Shown: in pieces, positions 15,266-24,493 of the stretch
How positions within the stretch are numbered: the first letter of the stretch is position 1
How the letters are laid out: each line of letters starts with the position of its first letter
Assembly (NCBI GenBank): GCA_002320285.1
Contig: DCKE01000005.1
Location: forward strand, 522,040 to 551,974
Reading direction: 5' to 3'
Length of the DNA: 29,935 nt
Source of the DNA: Flavobacteriaceae bacterium UBA1682
GTDB taxonomy: Bacteria; Bacteroidota; Bacteroidia; Flavobacteriales; Flavobacteriaceae
Position numbers and translations under genes: made by a program
Notes under the pieces: generated by a model
Told to the model about the DNA's origin: nothing
Databases searched by the model: none
The model's input: only the letters and a program-made list of their open reading frames with translations

Positions 15266-16912
15266 TTATTTTTTGATAACCTCTTCAATCGGCACTCCGA
15301 TATTTCCGTTTGGCTCTTCAATTTTTAAAATTGCAGCTAAAGTTGGGGCAATATCAACCATATGTGTTTCGCGATTGCTTTTTCCTTTATTTACTCCCCA
15401 GCCCATAAAAACTAAAGGGATATGTGCATCGTAAGACCCCCAAGTTCCATGTGTAGTCCCGGTGCCATTCTCCGTTCCACTAAACCATTGCGGTTCCAAA
15501 ATATACTGAATAACGCCACTTCGCTTGATGTGATAACCGTTGATGATTCTTTCCTTGATTCGCGCCGGTATAGAAGCCGTTGCTGTTTTGTCCATATCCG
15601 TTACAAACGCTACCCCTTCAATTTTTTTCATATAAGCTACTATGGCTTCCCGGATATCCGATTCGTCTAATTTTTCAGTGGCAATCAATGCATTGTTTAA
15701 ATGCACTTGGTAGTTCATCAAACTATTGACTATTTCCTTTTCACCAAATTTCAATTCCAACATCATATTGATTTCAGCTTTGTGTTTTTTGGTGTCAAAA
15801 TAACCAGCATTTCCCTTTTTATCTCTAAAATAACGGGGGTTATGTGCTGCCCCATGATCGGCCGATAAAAACAAAGTGTATTCATCCTTTCCTATATGTT
15901 CATCTAAATAGCTGATTAAGCTCGCTAAGTCAGCGTCCAAACGCAAGTATGTATCCTCAATTTCGATGGCATCTATACCAAATTGATGTCCGATATAGTC
16001 TGTTGAAGACAAACTCACGGCTAAGAAATCGGTTACCCCTTCTGGATTGTGACCAAGATTTTCATTTTCTATGGCCGCTTTTGCCAAATCCAAGGTCAGG
16101 GTGTTTCCAAATGGAGTTCCCTTAATCAGGTCCAATCCGTTTTCTGCCTTTAATTTGTTTAGGTCTCTAGGAAATACCGGTGCTGTTTCACCTTTAAACT
16201 TCCCTTCATACACCGTATTGTCCTCGGTACTCAAGGTATATGTCTCTATAGGATATAGGGTATTCCAAGTTTGATTCAAGTATTTTTCTGTCGGTTTTGC
16301 CGCATTAAAATCCAAAACCCATTTCGGTAATTCCTTCATATAAAAAGTACTGCTGATCCAAGTTCCCGATTGGCCATCAAACCAGTATGCCGCATCGGCA
16401 AAATGACCCGCTGGTAAAATTCCTCCACGGTCTTTCATCGCAATTCCAATAACCTTGGATTTAAAATTAGTCGCTAATTTTAATTGATCTGTTATGGTGG
16501 AAGTCAATAGATTTTTTGGCGATTGCATACCGACTTTTCCCTTTACACCTACTCCCTCTACGCCATCGTCCTGAGTACAATACCTGCTTTCACCAGAGCT
16601 CTGAATGATAAAATCATTTCCGGCAATTCCATGAATAGCCGGTACACTACCCGTATAGATCGAACTGTGTCCAATTGCCGTGTAGGTTGGTACGTAATTA
16701 ATATAGGTGTTTTCACACGAAAACCCCTCATCTAAAAGTCTTTTAAAACCGTTGTCCGCATAGCGATCTTGAAAGCGATAGAGATAATCCCAACGCATTT
16801 GATCGACCACTACCCCAACTACCAATTTGGGTTTTGGCAAGGAATTTTGAGCAAAAGTTGCCAGGGAGAAAAACAGTGTAATCGTTACTAAAAAACTGGA
16901 TTTTAAATTCAT
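15266..16912 (-). CDS. pafA: PafA-type alkaline phosphatase
   Basis: A periplasmic or secreted zinc phosphomonoesterase of the alkaline phosphatase superfamily. Numbering from an upstream ATG at 16933 (555 residues), the zinc ligands and nucleophile are recognisable: Asp44 (VVVDQMRWDY), Thr85 (VPTYTAIGHSS, nucleophile), Asp312 and His316 (TDYIGH), Asp359 and His360 (SADHG), and His495 (TTHGT). Asn106 (GND), Lys167 and Arg169 (MKDRG) match the PafA phosphate-binding residues rather than the E. coli PhoA set. I prefer the second ATG (16912), which gives 548 residues, starts directly on the signal peptide (MNLKSSFLVTITLFFSLATF) and has an A-rich leader; 16933 is the alternative. PafA enzymes are known for low inhibition by phosphate. 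It is monocistronic. Confidence 0.93.
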   Translation of the reverse strand: MNLKSSFLVTITLFFSLATFAQNSLPKPKLVVGVVVDQMRWDYLYRFQDRYADNGFKRLLDEGFSCENTYINYVPTYTAIGHSSIYTGSVPAIHGIAGNDFIIQSSGESRYCTQDDGVEGVGVKGKVGMQSPKNLLTSTITDQLKLATNFKSKVIGIAMKDRGGILPAGHFADAAYWFDGQSGTWISSTFYMKELPKWVLDFNAAKPTEKYLNQTWNTLYPIETYTLSTEDNTVYEGKFKGETAPVFPRDLNKLKAENGLDLIKGTPFGNTLTLDLAKAAIENENLGHNPEGVTDFLAVSLSSTDYIGHQFGIDAIEIEDTYLRLDADLASLISYLDEHIGKDEYTLFLSADHGAAHNPRYFRDKKGNAGYFDTKKHKAEINMMLELKFGEKEIVNSLMNYQVHLNNALIATEKLDESDIREAIVAYMKKIEGVAFVTDMDKTATASIPARIKERIINGYHIKRSGVIQYILEPQWFSGTENGTGTTHGTWGSYDAHIPLVFMGWGVNKGKSNRETHMVDIAPTLAAILKIEEPNGNIGVPIEEVIKK

Positions 16913-16933
16913 TTTTTGTTTTATTAGGTCCAT

Positions 16934-17249
16934 TTGGTCCGCTAGTATCTCAAGTCTATTTTCGATTAAAAAAAACTTTGTAGCGCCTGTGTATAGTAAA
17001 TTATGTAAGGATAAAATTAATCATAATAATAGTTCAGCACAACGGTAGTTATTCAATTAACATTCGCCCAAGGCAATTCATTCACAAAAAACGATATCGC
17101 TTAGAGAAACCGTACTAAACGGCTACAAAATTAAAGGATTTAAAATTTTTAATGTTAGCTAAATGTTATATTCTGTCTGTGTTTAAGTGGTTCTAAACAA
17201 AAAAAAGATCAATAATTTCAATATCTTTGTGTAAATCCCATAACAACCT
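16934..17249. other. 316-bp divergent promoter region between pafA and the HAD hydrolase gene
   Basis: The plus strand has a TATCTTTG -7 box next to the HAD gene (17,222-17,229). On the minus strand TAATTTTG (17,133-17,126) matches TAnnTTTG, but it would leave a leader of about 200 nt for pafA and no -33 box is evident; a nearer, imperfect TAGACTTG lies at 16,958-16,951. I did not recognise a phosphate-regulon box. No coding sequence was found. Confidence 0.45.
17222..17229 (+). promoter_or_regulatory. -7 box of the HAD hydrolase promoter
   Basis: TATCTTTG is an exact TAnnTTTG box 20 nt ahead of the ATG at 17250. A matching TTG -33 element was not found at 17-23 nt, so the promoter is only partly supported. 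Confidence 0.4.
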
Positions 17250-17936
17250 ATGAACAACATTAAAGTAATCGCTTTTGATGCAGACGATACCCTGTGGAAC
17301 AATGAACCGTATTTTAACGAGGCCGAGAAAAAATTTTGTATCTTATTAGAAGACTATTTATCCCATCAAGGATTATCACAAGCTTTATTTAAAACTCAAA
17401 TAGACAATTTACCTTTATATGGCTATGGAATAAAAGGATTTGTCTTGTCTATGATAGAAACGGCTTATACCGTATCTAATCATACGGCTAGTATTCGAGT
17501 GATTGAGAAAATCATTCAAATCGGCAAAGAGCTTTTGACCAAGCCCGTAGAGCTGTTAGATGATGTAGAAGATACTTTACAACAACTGAAACAACGATAT
17601 AAACTGGTTGTTGCGACTAAAGGTGACTTAAAGGATCAGCACCGAAAACTGCATCACTCTGGATTGGGGGAGTATTTTCACCATATCGAAGTGATGTCAG
17701 ACAAACGCGAAATTGATTATGAAAAACTATTATTGCGTTTGGATATCAAACCCGAGGAATTCGTCATGATCGGTAACTCTTTAAAATCCGATGTTTTGCC
17801 TGTGTTAAACATTGGAGCAACTGCTATTCACGTGCCGTTTCACACCACTTGGGCACACGAACGCATCGATCACGAGATCGTTCATCCGCGTTTTTCAACC
17901 ATCAAGAAGTTGTCTGAAATTATAGAAAAGTTCTAA
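17250..17936 (+). CDS. HAD-superfamily hydrolase
   Basis: A 228-residue cytoplasmic hydrolase, probably a small-molecule phosphatase. Motif I is AFDADDTLWN (nucleophile Asp10, acid Asp12), motif II is VVATKGD (Thr in the middle of the protein, about residue 120), and motif IV is FVMIGNSLKSD (Mg-binding Asp). A helical cap (about residues 18-95) is inserted after motif I, the class-I HAD layout. The nearest general resemblance is to YjjG-like or haloacid-dehalogenase-like phosphatases; the substrate cannot be read. It has its own promoter and a strong terminator, so it forms a single-gene unit. Confidence 0.88.
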   Translation: MNNIKVIAFDADDTLWNNEPYFNEAEKKFCILLEDYLSHQGLSQALFKTQIDNLPLYGYGIKGFVLSMIETAYTVSNHTASIRVIEKIIQIGKELLTKPVELLDDVEDTLQQLKQRYKLVVATKGDLKDQHRKLHHSGLGEYFHHIEVMSDKREIDYEKLLLRLDIKPEEFVMIGNSLKSDVLPVLNIGATAIHVPFHTTWAHERIDHEIVHPRFSTIKKLSEIIEKF

Positions 17937-17961
17937 AAAGACCGCTGTTGTAACAGCTATA

Positions 17962-17997
17962 AAAAAGCCCCTGTTGCTCGTGCAACAGGGGCTTTTT
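17962..17997. terminator. strong bidirectional terminator, preceded by a second hairpin
   Basis: A 16-bp perfect stem (17962-17977 with 17982-17997, loop TCGT) has a GC-rich core and runs of A and T at its two ends, so it works on both strands for the convergent HAD gene and the metal-efflux operon. A smaller hairpin (GCTGTT/AACAGC, 17944-17957) stands directly before it on the HAD side. Confidence 0.9.
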
Positions 17998-18060
17998 ACA
18001 TTCCATTTTCTTCTTCTCTTTTTTTATATCTCTATTGAAGTTTTTTTCAAGCGTCGGTTA

Positions 18061-18771
18061 TCAGAACAGTACCCCTAAAGAAACTCCATAGGATTCATTG
18101 TATATTTTTAAGGTTTTAATACCCGGCGTGCCTTCGAGTCCATACGAGTTTGCATTGTCAAATATCGGTGCAAACCCTCTGGAGTAGTACGCTCCTATTG
18201 AAAATCGTTTTTTAAAAACATAATCAATACCCGCTACAAAACCATAATCCATTTTCTGTAAGTATTTATATTCTTCGGTATCTTCAGGTCCTGTACCAAA
18301 TATTTCGTAATCCTTATATTTGTTTCCGTTTTCATCCAATGCCGTGATCGACGATTCGAGCAATACGTTGATATAAGGACCGGCATAAATTTCCAATCCA
18401 CCCCATTTAAAGGTTGGCGAGATCGGGTTTATCCTTAATCCCTTCATTTTTAATTGGGCATCAATAACAACATCCTCTTCCAACTCTCGATCAAAACCGG
18501 CTCCATATTGTTGATAGAAGAGCTCATGTCTTAATGCGAAATGTTTGCCTACCGAATTGGAAACGCTGAATCCGACAAAAAAACTATCTTGTTTATCGGT
18601 TTTACCGTCTACGGCCCATTGATCTAAATGTTTACCATATAAATCCGATTGAATCCATCCGGCTTTGATTCCGAATGAAGTATTTCCCTTGGCTTGATTC
18701 CCATCTTGTGCCTGCCCTAATAAAGGCGTCAGCAGTAAAAAAAAGCCGATTACTATTTCTTTTTTCATCAT
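18061..18771 (-). CDS. outer-membrane beta-barrel protein (last gene of the metal-efflux operon)
   Basis: A 236-residue protein with a signal peptide (MMKKEIVIGFFLLLTPLLGQ, cleavage near GQAQ) and alternating amphipathic strands (FGIKAGWIQSDLYGK, FFVGFSVSNSVGKHFALRHE, IYAGPYINVLLESS, FSIGAYYSRGF, ESYGVSLGVLF). It ends in Phe, as outer-membrane barrels do, and resembles the PorT/OmpA-like eight-strand barrels of Bacteroidetes. It follows the CzcC-like gene by 9 bp and so belongs to the same transcript. Its role in metal handling is inferred only from position; it may be an accessory outer-membrane protein. The terminator at 17,962 follows. Confidence 0.8.
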   Translation of the reverse strand: MMKKEIVIGFFLLLTPLLGQAQDGNQAKGNTSFGIKAGWIQSDLYGKHLDQWAVDGKTDKQDSFFVGFSVSNSVGKHFALRHELFYQQYGAGFDRELEEDVVIDAQLKMKGLRINPISPTFKWGGLEIYAGPYINVLLESSITALDENGNKYKDYEIFGTGPEDTEEYKYLQKMDYGFVAGIDYVFKKRFSIGAYYSRGFAPIFDNANSYGLEGTPGIKTLKIYNESYGVSLGVLF

Positions 18772-18780
18772 CCTTATATT

Positions 18781-20076
18781 TTAAAATTCAATGTCCCAAA
18801 TACCTACTGCTTTTTCCAATTCTACCAAAGCCACAGCATAATCAAATCGCGCTTCCACATAGGCCTCGCGGGTTTCATTATAGGTTCTTTGTGCATTTAA
18901 AACTTCTAAAAGACTACTCGCTCCGCGTTGGTAGCTGTAAGTAATTCCATCTAAAACCTCTTTAGCCTCCGCCAACATACTCTGCTCAAACAGTTGAATT
19001 TGCTTTTGCTTGGTCAAATACGTGCGAAGCGCTTGTGCGATTTCTTTTTCCAATTCGAGTTCGACATCGCGATATTCGAGTTCAGCTTGCTTTTGCTCAT
19101 ACAAGGCCGTTTTCAGTGCTGCGTCTTTTTTGTTTGAAAACTTTAGCGGAACAGATATCCCTGCTTTTACAGCAGTATGTCCCGGAGTTGGCGCCACTGC
19201 ATTTCGGACAAAGGAGTTGTTTTCTACTCCCAAACTCAATCCCAAATCCACCACGCGTTCTGCCTGTGCTAAACGAACTTCATTACTAGAAACCGTTTGA
19301 TTTTGTCGGGCCACAAGATAATCTGTGCGCTGGTTTCTAGCCAGTAGCACCAATTCCTGCAAGTCAAAAAGACGGTCGAATTTTTCAAAATCGCCTTCGG
19401 GTAAATACAGCGAATCCGATTGACCGGAAGCAAACATTTTTTTCAGTTCCAAAAGACTATTTGCCCAGTCCGTTTCGGCATCTGCCACTTCGTTTTTCAT
19501 CGACTTGGTTTCTAGTCGGCTCTGTACAGACTCTACTTTACTAATCTGACCCAAGGTAAAACGGATGCTATCCGATTTTGAAATCTGCTTCATCGATTCG
19601 TAGGAGTCGAGTTTGACCTCCACCAACATTTTGTGTTGTAGGGTTTCTAAAAAAGCGATGGTTGCCTCGGCCCGAAGTTCCTGAAAGTAATGCTGCAGCT
19701 CAAGAGTAGCCAGCACCTTTTGACTATTTGCCAAATTTTTTCGCGCCTTTCTCTTACCGCCCAGTTCGAGATCCCAACTTAATTCTGCCTCAAAACCATA
19801 GCCCATTTCCATTCTTCTTTCACCATTATCAACCCATCCGAAACTCAACTCAGGATCGGGGAAGATTTTTGCGGCTTCCACTTCCGCATCGGCAATATCC
19901 AAGTTGTATTTTTCTGCTATATACCCTAAATTTTGTGTCCCTATTCGATTTAAGAAATCGTGATAAGTAATTTTCTGTGATGGCAACTGCGGACTTTGCA
20001 CTTGAGCCATCGCTGCCGGTGTAACCCAGAGCAGCAAAAAACAAGTTGCCGCTAGGGAAATCCATATATTTTTCAT
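18781..20076 (-). CDS. czcC: CzcC-like TolC-family outer-membrane channel (metal efflux)
   Basis: A 431-residue outer-membrane factor with a signal peptide (MKNIWISLAATCFLLLWVTP, cleavage near AMAQ). The two helical repeats of TolC proteins are visible (about residues 45-230 and 250-425), with long Glu/Ala/Leu-rich segments such as ALYEQKQAELEYRDVELELE and YQRGASSLLEVLNAQRTYNE. The second is the conserved helix near the repeat end. Position after a CzcA-type pump and CzcB-type adaptor assigns it as the outer-membrane component of that complex. No lipobox is visible. A structured 96-bp gap separates it from the pump gene. Confidence 0.88.
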   Translation of the reverse strand: MKNIWISLAATCFLLLWVTPAAMAQVQSPQLPSQKITYHDFLNRIGTQNLGYIAEKYNLDIADAEVEAAKIFPDPELSFGWVDNGERRMEMGYGFEAELSWDLELGGKRKARKNLANSQKVLATLELQHYFQELRAEATIAFLETLQHKMLVEVKLDSYESMKQISKSDSIRFTLGQISKVESVQSRLETKSMKNEVADAETDWANSLLELKKMFASGQSDSLYLPEGDFEKFDRLFDLQELVLLARNQRTDYLVARQNQTVSSNEVRLAQAERVVDLGLSLGVENNSFVRNAVAPTPGHTAVKAGISVPLKFSNKKDAALKTALYEQKQAELEYRDVELELEKEIAQALRTYLTKQKQIQLFEQSMLAEAKEVLDGITYSYQRGASSLLEVLNAQRTYNETREAYVEARFDYAVALVELEKAVGIWDIEF

Positions 20077-20113
20077 ACCTCGCTATTATTTGTGTTTTTT
20101 AAGATGTTGTGAT

Positions 20114-20164
20114 ACCGCCCTATTCTACCAAATGGGCTTTCAACTCCTTATAGATCAAGGCGGT
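20114..20164 (-). promoter_or_regulatory. possible RNA structure between the pump and channel genes
   Basis: In the minus-strand transcript, ACCGCC (20164-20159) can pair with GGCGGT (20119-20114), while GCCC (20137-20134) can pair with GGGC (20120-20117). The two pairings share bases at the 3' side, so they exclude each other. This is the only sizeable gap inside the efflux gene row. It might be an attenuator, a processing site or a chance pairing; no T-tract follows. Confidence 0.25.
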
Positions 20165-20172
20165 TTCCACAA

Positions 20173-23100
20173 CTATTTTTCTTCTAAATCTTCCACTTTT
20201 AAAAAGTCGGTCTCACTACCCCATTTTTTTTCTACCAGATAATACAGAGCCGGCAAAACAAACAGCGTTAATAAGGTTGCAAATAAGAGCCCATAGACAA
20301 TAACGGTTGCCAATGGTCGCTGTACATCCGAACCGATACCCGTGGCTAAGGAGGCTGGAAACAATCCTAACACAGCTACAGTTGCCGTCATTAAGACCGG
20401 TCTAAAACGTTCTTTAGCCCCCAACAAAACGGCTTCTTTTAACTTGGTTCGCTTTTTTCGCTTTTGGTTGATGTGTGAAATCATGATTACACCATTTTGA
20501 ATCGCTACTCCAAACAAGGCAATAAACCCGACAGCCGATGAAACGTTTAAAGACATACCGCGGATGTTTAAAGCCAGCATTCCTCCGAAAAGCGCTAAAG
20601 GCACTACAATCATCAACAATCCCGCCTGTCTAAATTTACCAAAGGCACCATATAACAATACAAACATCAAACACAAGGTCAGTGGCACGATGATCATCAG
20701 TCGGTCATAAGCGCGATTCTGATTTTCAAACTGCCCACCCCATTCGATTTTAAATTTCTCGTGGTCGTATTGTACTTTTTGCTCGATTTGATTTTGAGCA
20801 TCCTTCAGCAGCGAGCCCAAATCGCGATTACGCACATTGAGTTTTACCGTCAAATGACGTCGGTTCATCTCTCTGGTTATCGTACTTTCTCCTGTACTGG
20901 TAATTACTTCAGCCACTTGGGACAAAGGAATTTTCGCGCCTGTACTCGAAGTCAACATCAAATTGGCGATCTTCTCCGGGGTGTCCCGACTTTCCTCGCT
21001 ATAACGACAACTGATTTCATATACCTTGTTTCCTATAAAAACCTGAGAAATCGCTTTCCCTCCAATGGCTACTTCGATCAATTCCGCAACATCAGCAACG
21101 TTTAACCCAAATTGTGCAATCTTTTCTCGATTGGCATGGATCTGAAGTTGCGGTAAAGGCGGTACCTGATCAATGGCCAAATCCACAGCGCCCTCAACGC
21201 CCTTGAGCGTTTTCATTACATCATTGGCAATACGTCTGGTTTCATGGAAATCCTCCCCATATACTTTGACTACCAACTCACTATGCGCACCGGCAATTTT
21301 GTCCATAACCCCATCGATCATCGGTTGTGCAAAACCGACAGTCATACCCGGTACAGTGGCATATTCCGCTGAAAGCTCCTCGATTAAATCATTTTTAGTT
21401 TTACCGCTAGGCCATTCCGAATACGGTTTTAATCCGACGGAGCATTCGTAATGTGACGGTGTAAACGGATCGGTTCCGTCGTCATTTCGCCCAGCTTGAA
21501 CCATAATGTAAGTCACCTCATCGTATTTCATGGTTCGCGCTCGTAAAGTATCACTCATTTCCTTGGACTTCTCTATAGAAATTCCCGGCGGAAGCTGTAC
21601 TTGCAACCAAATGGAGCCTTCGTCTAAGGGCGGTAAAAAGTCTTTTCCGACCTTCATCGTCAAGGCCACAGTTCCAATCAATATAATCAATAAGGGTAAA
21701 AAAACCTGTTTGGGTTTGGAAACGATTTTTTGAACGCGGTTAGCATACCGCGCGGTTAATTTTTCCAACCAACGGTTGTGATATACTTTTCTAGGTTTTT
21801 TATAAACCATATAAGCCAAGCCCGGTATTAAGAACAAAGCAACTGCTAGAGCTCCTAATAAGGCATAACCCACGGTAAAAGCCATCGGTGTAAATAATTT
21901 TTTCTCTACACGTTCAAAGGCAAATAAGGGTAAATAGGCCGTGATGATAATCAAAGTCGCAAAGAAGATCGGTTTAGCAACCTGCTTGGCTCGATCGGCG
22001 ATCGATTTCTCTTTTAAAGCTTCATCGGGTTTTTCTTCCCGCTTTTTTAAGATACTCTCCATCATAACAATGGCACCATCGACTATGATACCGAAATCAA
22101 TAGCACCTAAGGAAAGTAGATTCGCCGGGATATTGGTGAAATGCATCAGTATAAAAGCGATTAACAACGACAACGGAATCGTTACCGCTACTAACAAGGC
22201 ACCGCGCCAACTGCCTAAGAAGACAATTAAAACGATAATAACCAAAGCAATCCCTTCGATCAAGGTTCTGGATACGGTATTTAAAGTAGTGTCGACCAAA
22301 TCGGTGCGATCTAAGAACACATGGATATTCACCCCTTCAGGTAAGATACCGTTATTGAGTTCCGCAACAGCCAGATGAATTCCTTCGAGTACCTCTGATG
22401 GATTTTGTCCTTTTAACAACAGTACAATTCCCTCTATACTATCGGAATAGTTTCGCTTGCGATCGGTATATCCCAATACGCCCTTACGTTCTAAGTTTCC
22501 ATATTTGAGATGACCTAAATCGTTTAGAAAAACGGGAACTCCGTCTTCGGCCTTAACGACAATACGACCGAGATCCTCCAAATTCTTAATCAGTCCAATT
22601 CCCCTTACCACATAACCTAAATCTCCGCGGGTTAAAACACTTCCACCTGCATTGACATTATTATCTTCTACGGTTTCGACAACATCGCTTAGCGACAGTC
22701 CATATTGTTCTAATTTATGTGGATCCAGTTCAATTTGAAATTGGGTGGTAATTCCGCCAAAATTAGTGACCTCGGCAACTCCAGAAACCTGATTAATTTT
22801 CGGGATAATCGTAAAATTCTGTATATCGGTCAATTCGCGCAGACTGTAACCATCTCCTTCGATGATGTATCGGTAAACTTCTCCAATTGGAGAGGTCAAG
22901 GGGTCTAATTCCGCCACCGCATCATAGGGAAGTTCCAAATCATTGAGTCGTTCCTGTATGCGTTGTCTGGCGAAATAATCGTCCACACCATCTTTAAAAA
23001 CGATGGTGATCATCGACAGTCCGAAAGTGCTGTTGCTTCGCATCACATGCATACCGGGCATACCGTTTAACGCTCGTTCGATAGGTATGGTAATTTGTAA

Positions 23101-23283
23101 CTCCATCTCCTCTGCGGCTAGTCCCGGTACCTGAGTCACTACTTGTGACGTGACATCGGCAATATCCGGATAGGCCTCAATCGACAATTGTTTCCAAGAA
23201 AAATAACCGAAGATTCCCAATAAGAGAAATAAGGAGATTACCAGACCTCTTTTTTCTATAATTGTTTGTAATAAATTTTTCAT
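20173..23283 (-). CDS. czcA: CzcA-type heavy-metal RND efflux pump
   Basis: A 1036-residue inner-membrane proton-driven pump of the heavy-metal efflux RND family. It has the usual two-fold plan: a helix at the N terminus, a large periplasmic porter loop (about 35-335), six helices (about 335-525), a second periplasmic loop, and six more helices near the C terminus. In helix 4 the sequence AIDFGIIVDGAIVMMES gives Asp396, Asp402 and Glu409, the DFG-x3-DGA-x4-E pattern of CzcA-like (Zn/Co/Cd or Ni/Co) pumps; CusA-type Cu/Ag pumps differ there. Divalent cations are thus the likely substrates. It follows the adaptor gene by 16 bp and shares its operon. Confidence 0.93.
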   Translation of the reverse strand: MKNLLQTIIEKRGLVISLFLLLGIFGYFSWKQLSIEAYPDIADVTSQVVTQVPGLAAEEMELQITIPIERALNGMPGMHVMRSNSTFGLSMITIVFKDGVDDYFARQRIQERLNDLELPYDAVAELDPLTSPIGEVYRYIIEGDGYSLRELTDIQNFTIIPKINQVSGVAEVTNFGGITTQFQIELDPHKLEQYGLSLSDVVETVEDNNVNAGGSVLTRGDLGYVVRGIGLIKNLEDLGRIVVKAEDGVPVFLNDLGHLKYGNLERKGVLGYTDRKRNYSDSIEGIVLLLKGQNPSEVLEGIHLAVAELNNGILPEGVNIHVFLDRTDLVDTTLNTVSRTLIEGIALVIIVLIVFLGSWRGALLVAVTIPLSLLIAFILMHFTNIPANLLSLGAIDFGIIVDGAIVMMESILKKREEKPDEALKEKSIADRAKQVAKPIFFATLIIITAYLPLFAFERVEKKLFTPMAFTVGYALLGALAVALFLIPGLAYMVYKKPRKVYHNRWLEKLTARYANRVQKIVSKPKQVFLPLLIILIGTVALTMKVGKDFLPPLDEGSIWLQVQLPPGISIEKSKEMSDTLRARTMKYDEVTYIMVQAGRNDDGTDPFTPSHYECSVGLKPYSEWPSGKTKNDLIEELSAEYATVPGMTVGFAQPMIDGVMDKIAGAHSELVVKVYGEDFHETRRIANDVMKTLKGVEGAVDLAIDQVPPLPQLQIHANREKIAQFGLNVADVAELIEVAIGGKAISQVFIGNKVYEISCRYSEESRDTPEKIANLMLTSSTGAKIPLSQVAEVITSTGESTITREMNRRHLTVKLNVRNRDLGSLLKDAQNQIEQKVQYDHEKFKIEWGGQFENQNRAYDRLMIIVPLTLCLMFVLLYGAFGKFRQAGLLMIVVPLALFGGMLALNIRGMSLNVSSAVGFIALFGVAIQNGVIMISHINQKRKKRTKLKEAVLLGAKERFRPVLMTATVAVLGLFPASLATGIGSDVQRPLATVIVYGLLFATLLTLFVLPALYYLVEKKWGSETDFLKVEDLEEK

Positions 23284-23299
23284 CGCTTGCTGTTCGTTT

Positions 23300-24406
23300 T
23301 TATTTGGCTTGTAATAGGTATATTCCGCCTTCGCTGATTACCTCAGCGTCTGTAGTCAGACCTTCGACAATTATGGTTCTTTCCCCAACACTTCCCGCAC
23401 TGACCACATTTTGACGTCGGTATTGATCTTCTGCTACTTTTATATAAACAAACGAACTGTCCTCATCTTGCATCAACGCCTTGGTCGGAATAAAAATGAC
23501 CGGTTCGGGTTTATCCATAAAGTTGACATTGACATACATGCCCGGTTTTAACTTGCGATCTTGATTTTCGACTTCAATCATCACCTCGACACTTCGGGTT
23601 TCTTCATCAACGATTTCATTGATGTGATAGATAGTCCCTACAATCGATTGGTCCGGATAAGCCGACAACTCAATATGAACCTGATGTAATTTGGATAAAT
23701 GCTTAATATCCTTTTCCTTAACCTTAGCAACGATCCATACTTTTTCCAAAGCGGCGATAATAGCAATAGGCTCGGCATCTTCTTTAATGTATTGGCCCAG
23801 AACAATCATATTGCTCACCACCTCACCGGCAATAGGCGCGCGGACAATTAACGGCTGCCCCAAAACAACCTGATCCGGATCGATACTAAATATTTTTAGC
23901 GCCGCTCCCGCCTGTGTCATCGTGGCTTTTTTAGTTATAAATTCCGTTTCAGCCTCTTCGACTTCTTGTTGAACACCAACCCCGTTTTTCAACAGGTCTT
24001 TTTGTCTCTTTAAATTGAGCTCCGACTGTTTAAACTCTTGCTTGGCTTCGAAGTAATCTTTTTGAGCTTCAAAATAATCCGGTGAGCTGATTTCAAAAAG
24101 CGGGGTACCTACTTGTACCTTTTGCCCCACACGAACAAACGATTTTTGAATTCTCCCAGCAAATGGGGGAGCGATCTCGGCATAATTATTTGGAATAGTA
24201 GTCACTACTCCAGCCGTAACTAAATGAAAACTAAACTCTTCTTGACTGACTTTAGCCGTTTTTATTCTTGTTTTCACATTGGAACCCTCCCGAAGTGTTA
24301 TCAGCTGATCGGAAACCTCAAAGGGCACTTCTTCTTCTAAAATTGGTTTCTGTTTGCAGAAGGCAAACAAAAAACATAATCCTCCAACTAGTACTTTTTT
24401 AATCAT
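23300..24406 (-). CDS. czcB: CzcB/CusB-like RND periplasmic adaptor
   Basis: A 368-residue adaptor with an N-terminal hydrophobic leader ending in a Cys (GGLCFLFAFCKQ, Cys17), probably a lipoprotein anchored in the inner membrane. It shows the lipoyl halves (PPFAGRIQKSFVRVGQKVQV and VRAPIAGEVVSNMIVLGQYI), the alpha-hairpin between them (EAKQEFKQSELNLKRQKDLL onward), a beta-barrel region and a membrane-proximal domain. It lacks a His-rich N-terminal metal-binding extension such as in CzcB of Cupriavidus. It is the first of the three efflux genes, with an 87-bp gap to the MgtE_N-like gene upstream, and no clear promoter box in that gap. Confidence 0.9.
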   Translation of the reverse strand: MIKKVLVGGLCFLFAFCKQKPILEEEVPFEVSDQLITLREGSNVKTRIKTAKVSQEEFSFHLVTAGVVTTIPNNYAEIAPPFAGRIQKSFVRVGQKVQVGTPLFEISSPDYFEAQKDYFEAKQEFKQSELNLKRQKDLLKNGVGVQQEVEEAETEFITKKATMTQAGAALKIFSIDPDQVVLGQPLIVRAPIAGEVVSNMIVLGQYIKEDAEPIAIIAALEKVWIVAKVKEKDIKHLSKLHQVHIELSAYPDQSIVGTIYHINEIVDEETRSVEVMIEVENQDRKLKPGMYVNVNFMDKPEPVIFIPTKALMQDEDSSFVYIKVAEDQYRRQNVVSAGSVGERTIIVEGLTTDAEVISEGGIYLLQAK

Positions 24407-24493
24407 GGTAACTGTGTTTTTGGTGAAATAATGGTTTTGAATTTATCATTTGAATGGACACGTTCTCGTCCGATTTTATTTCCTTGAATTCCT

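Noticed and set aside
20761..21105. 114-codon plus-strand ORF inside the RND pump gene
   Set aside because: Antisense shadow of conserved czcA sequence with no independent support.
21941..22378. 145-codon plus-strand ORF inside the RND pump gene
   Set aside because: It is antisense to a fully conserved CzcA coding region, and its composition follows the complementary strand.
24454..24472. Imperfect GGAC...GTCC inverted repeat before czcB
   Set aside because: Arms are interrupted by a bulge and there is no promoter box beside it; could not be supported as an operator.
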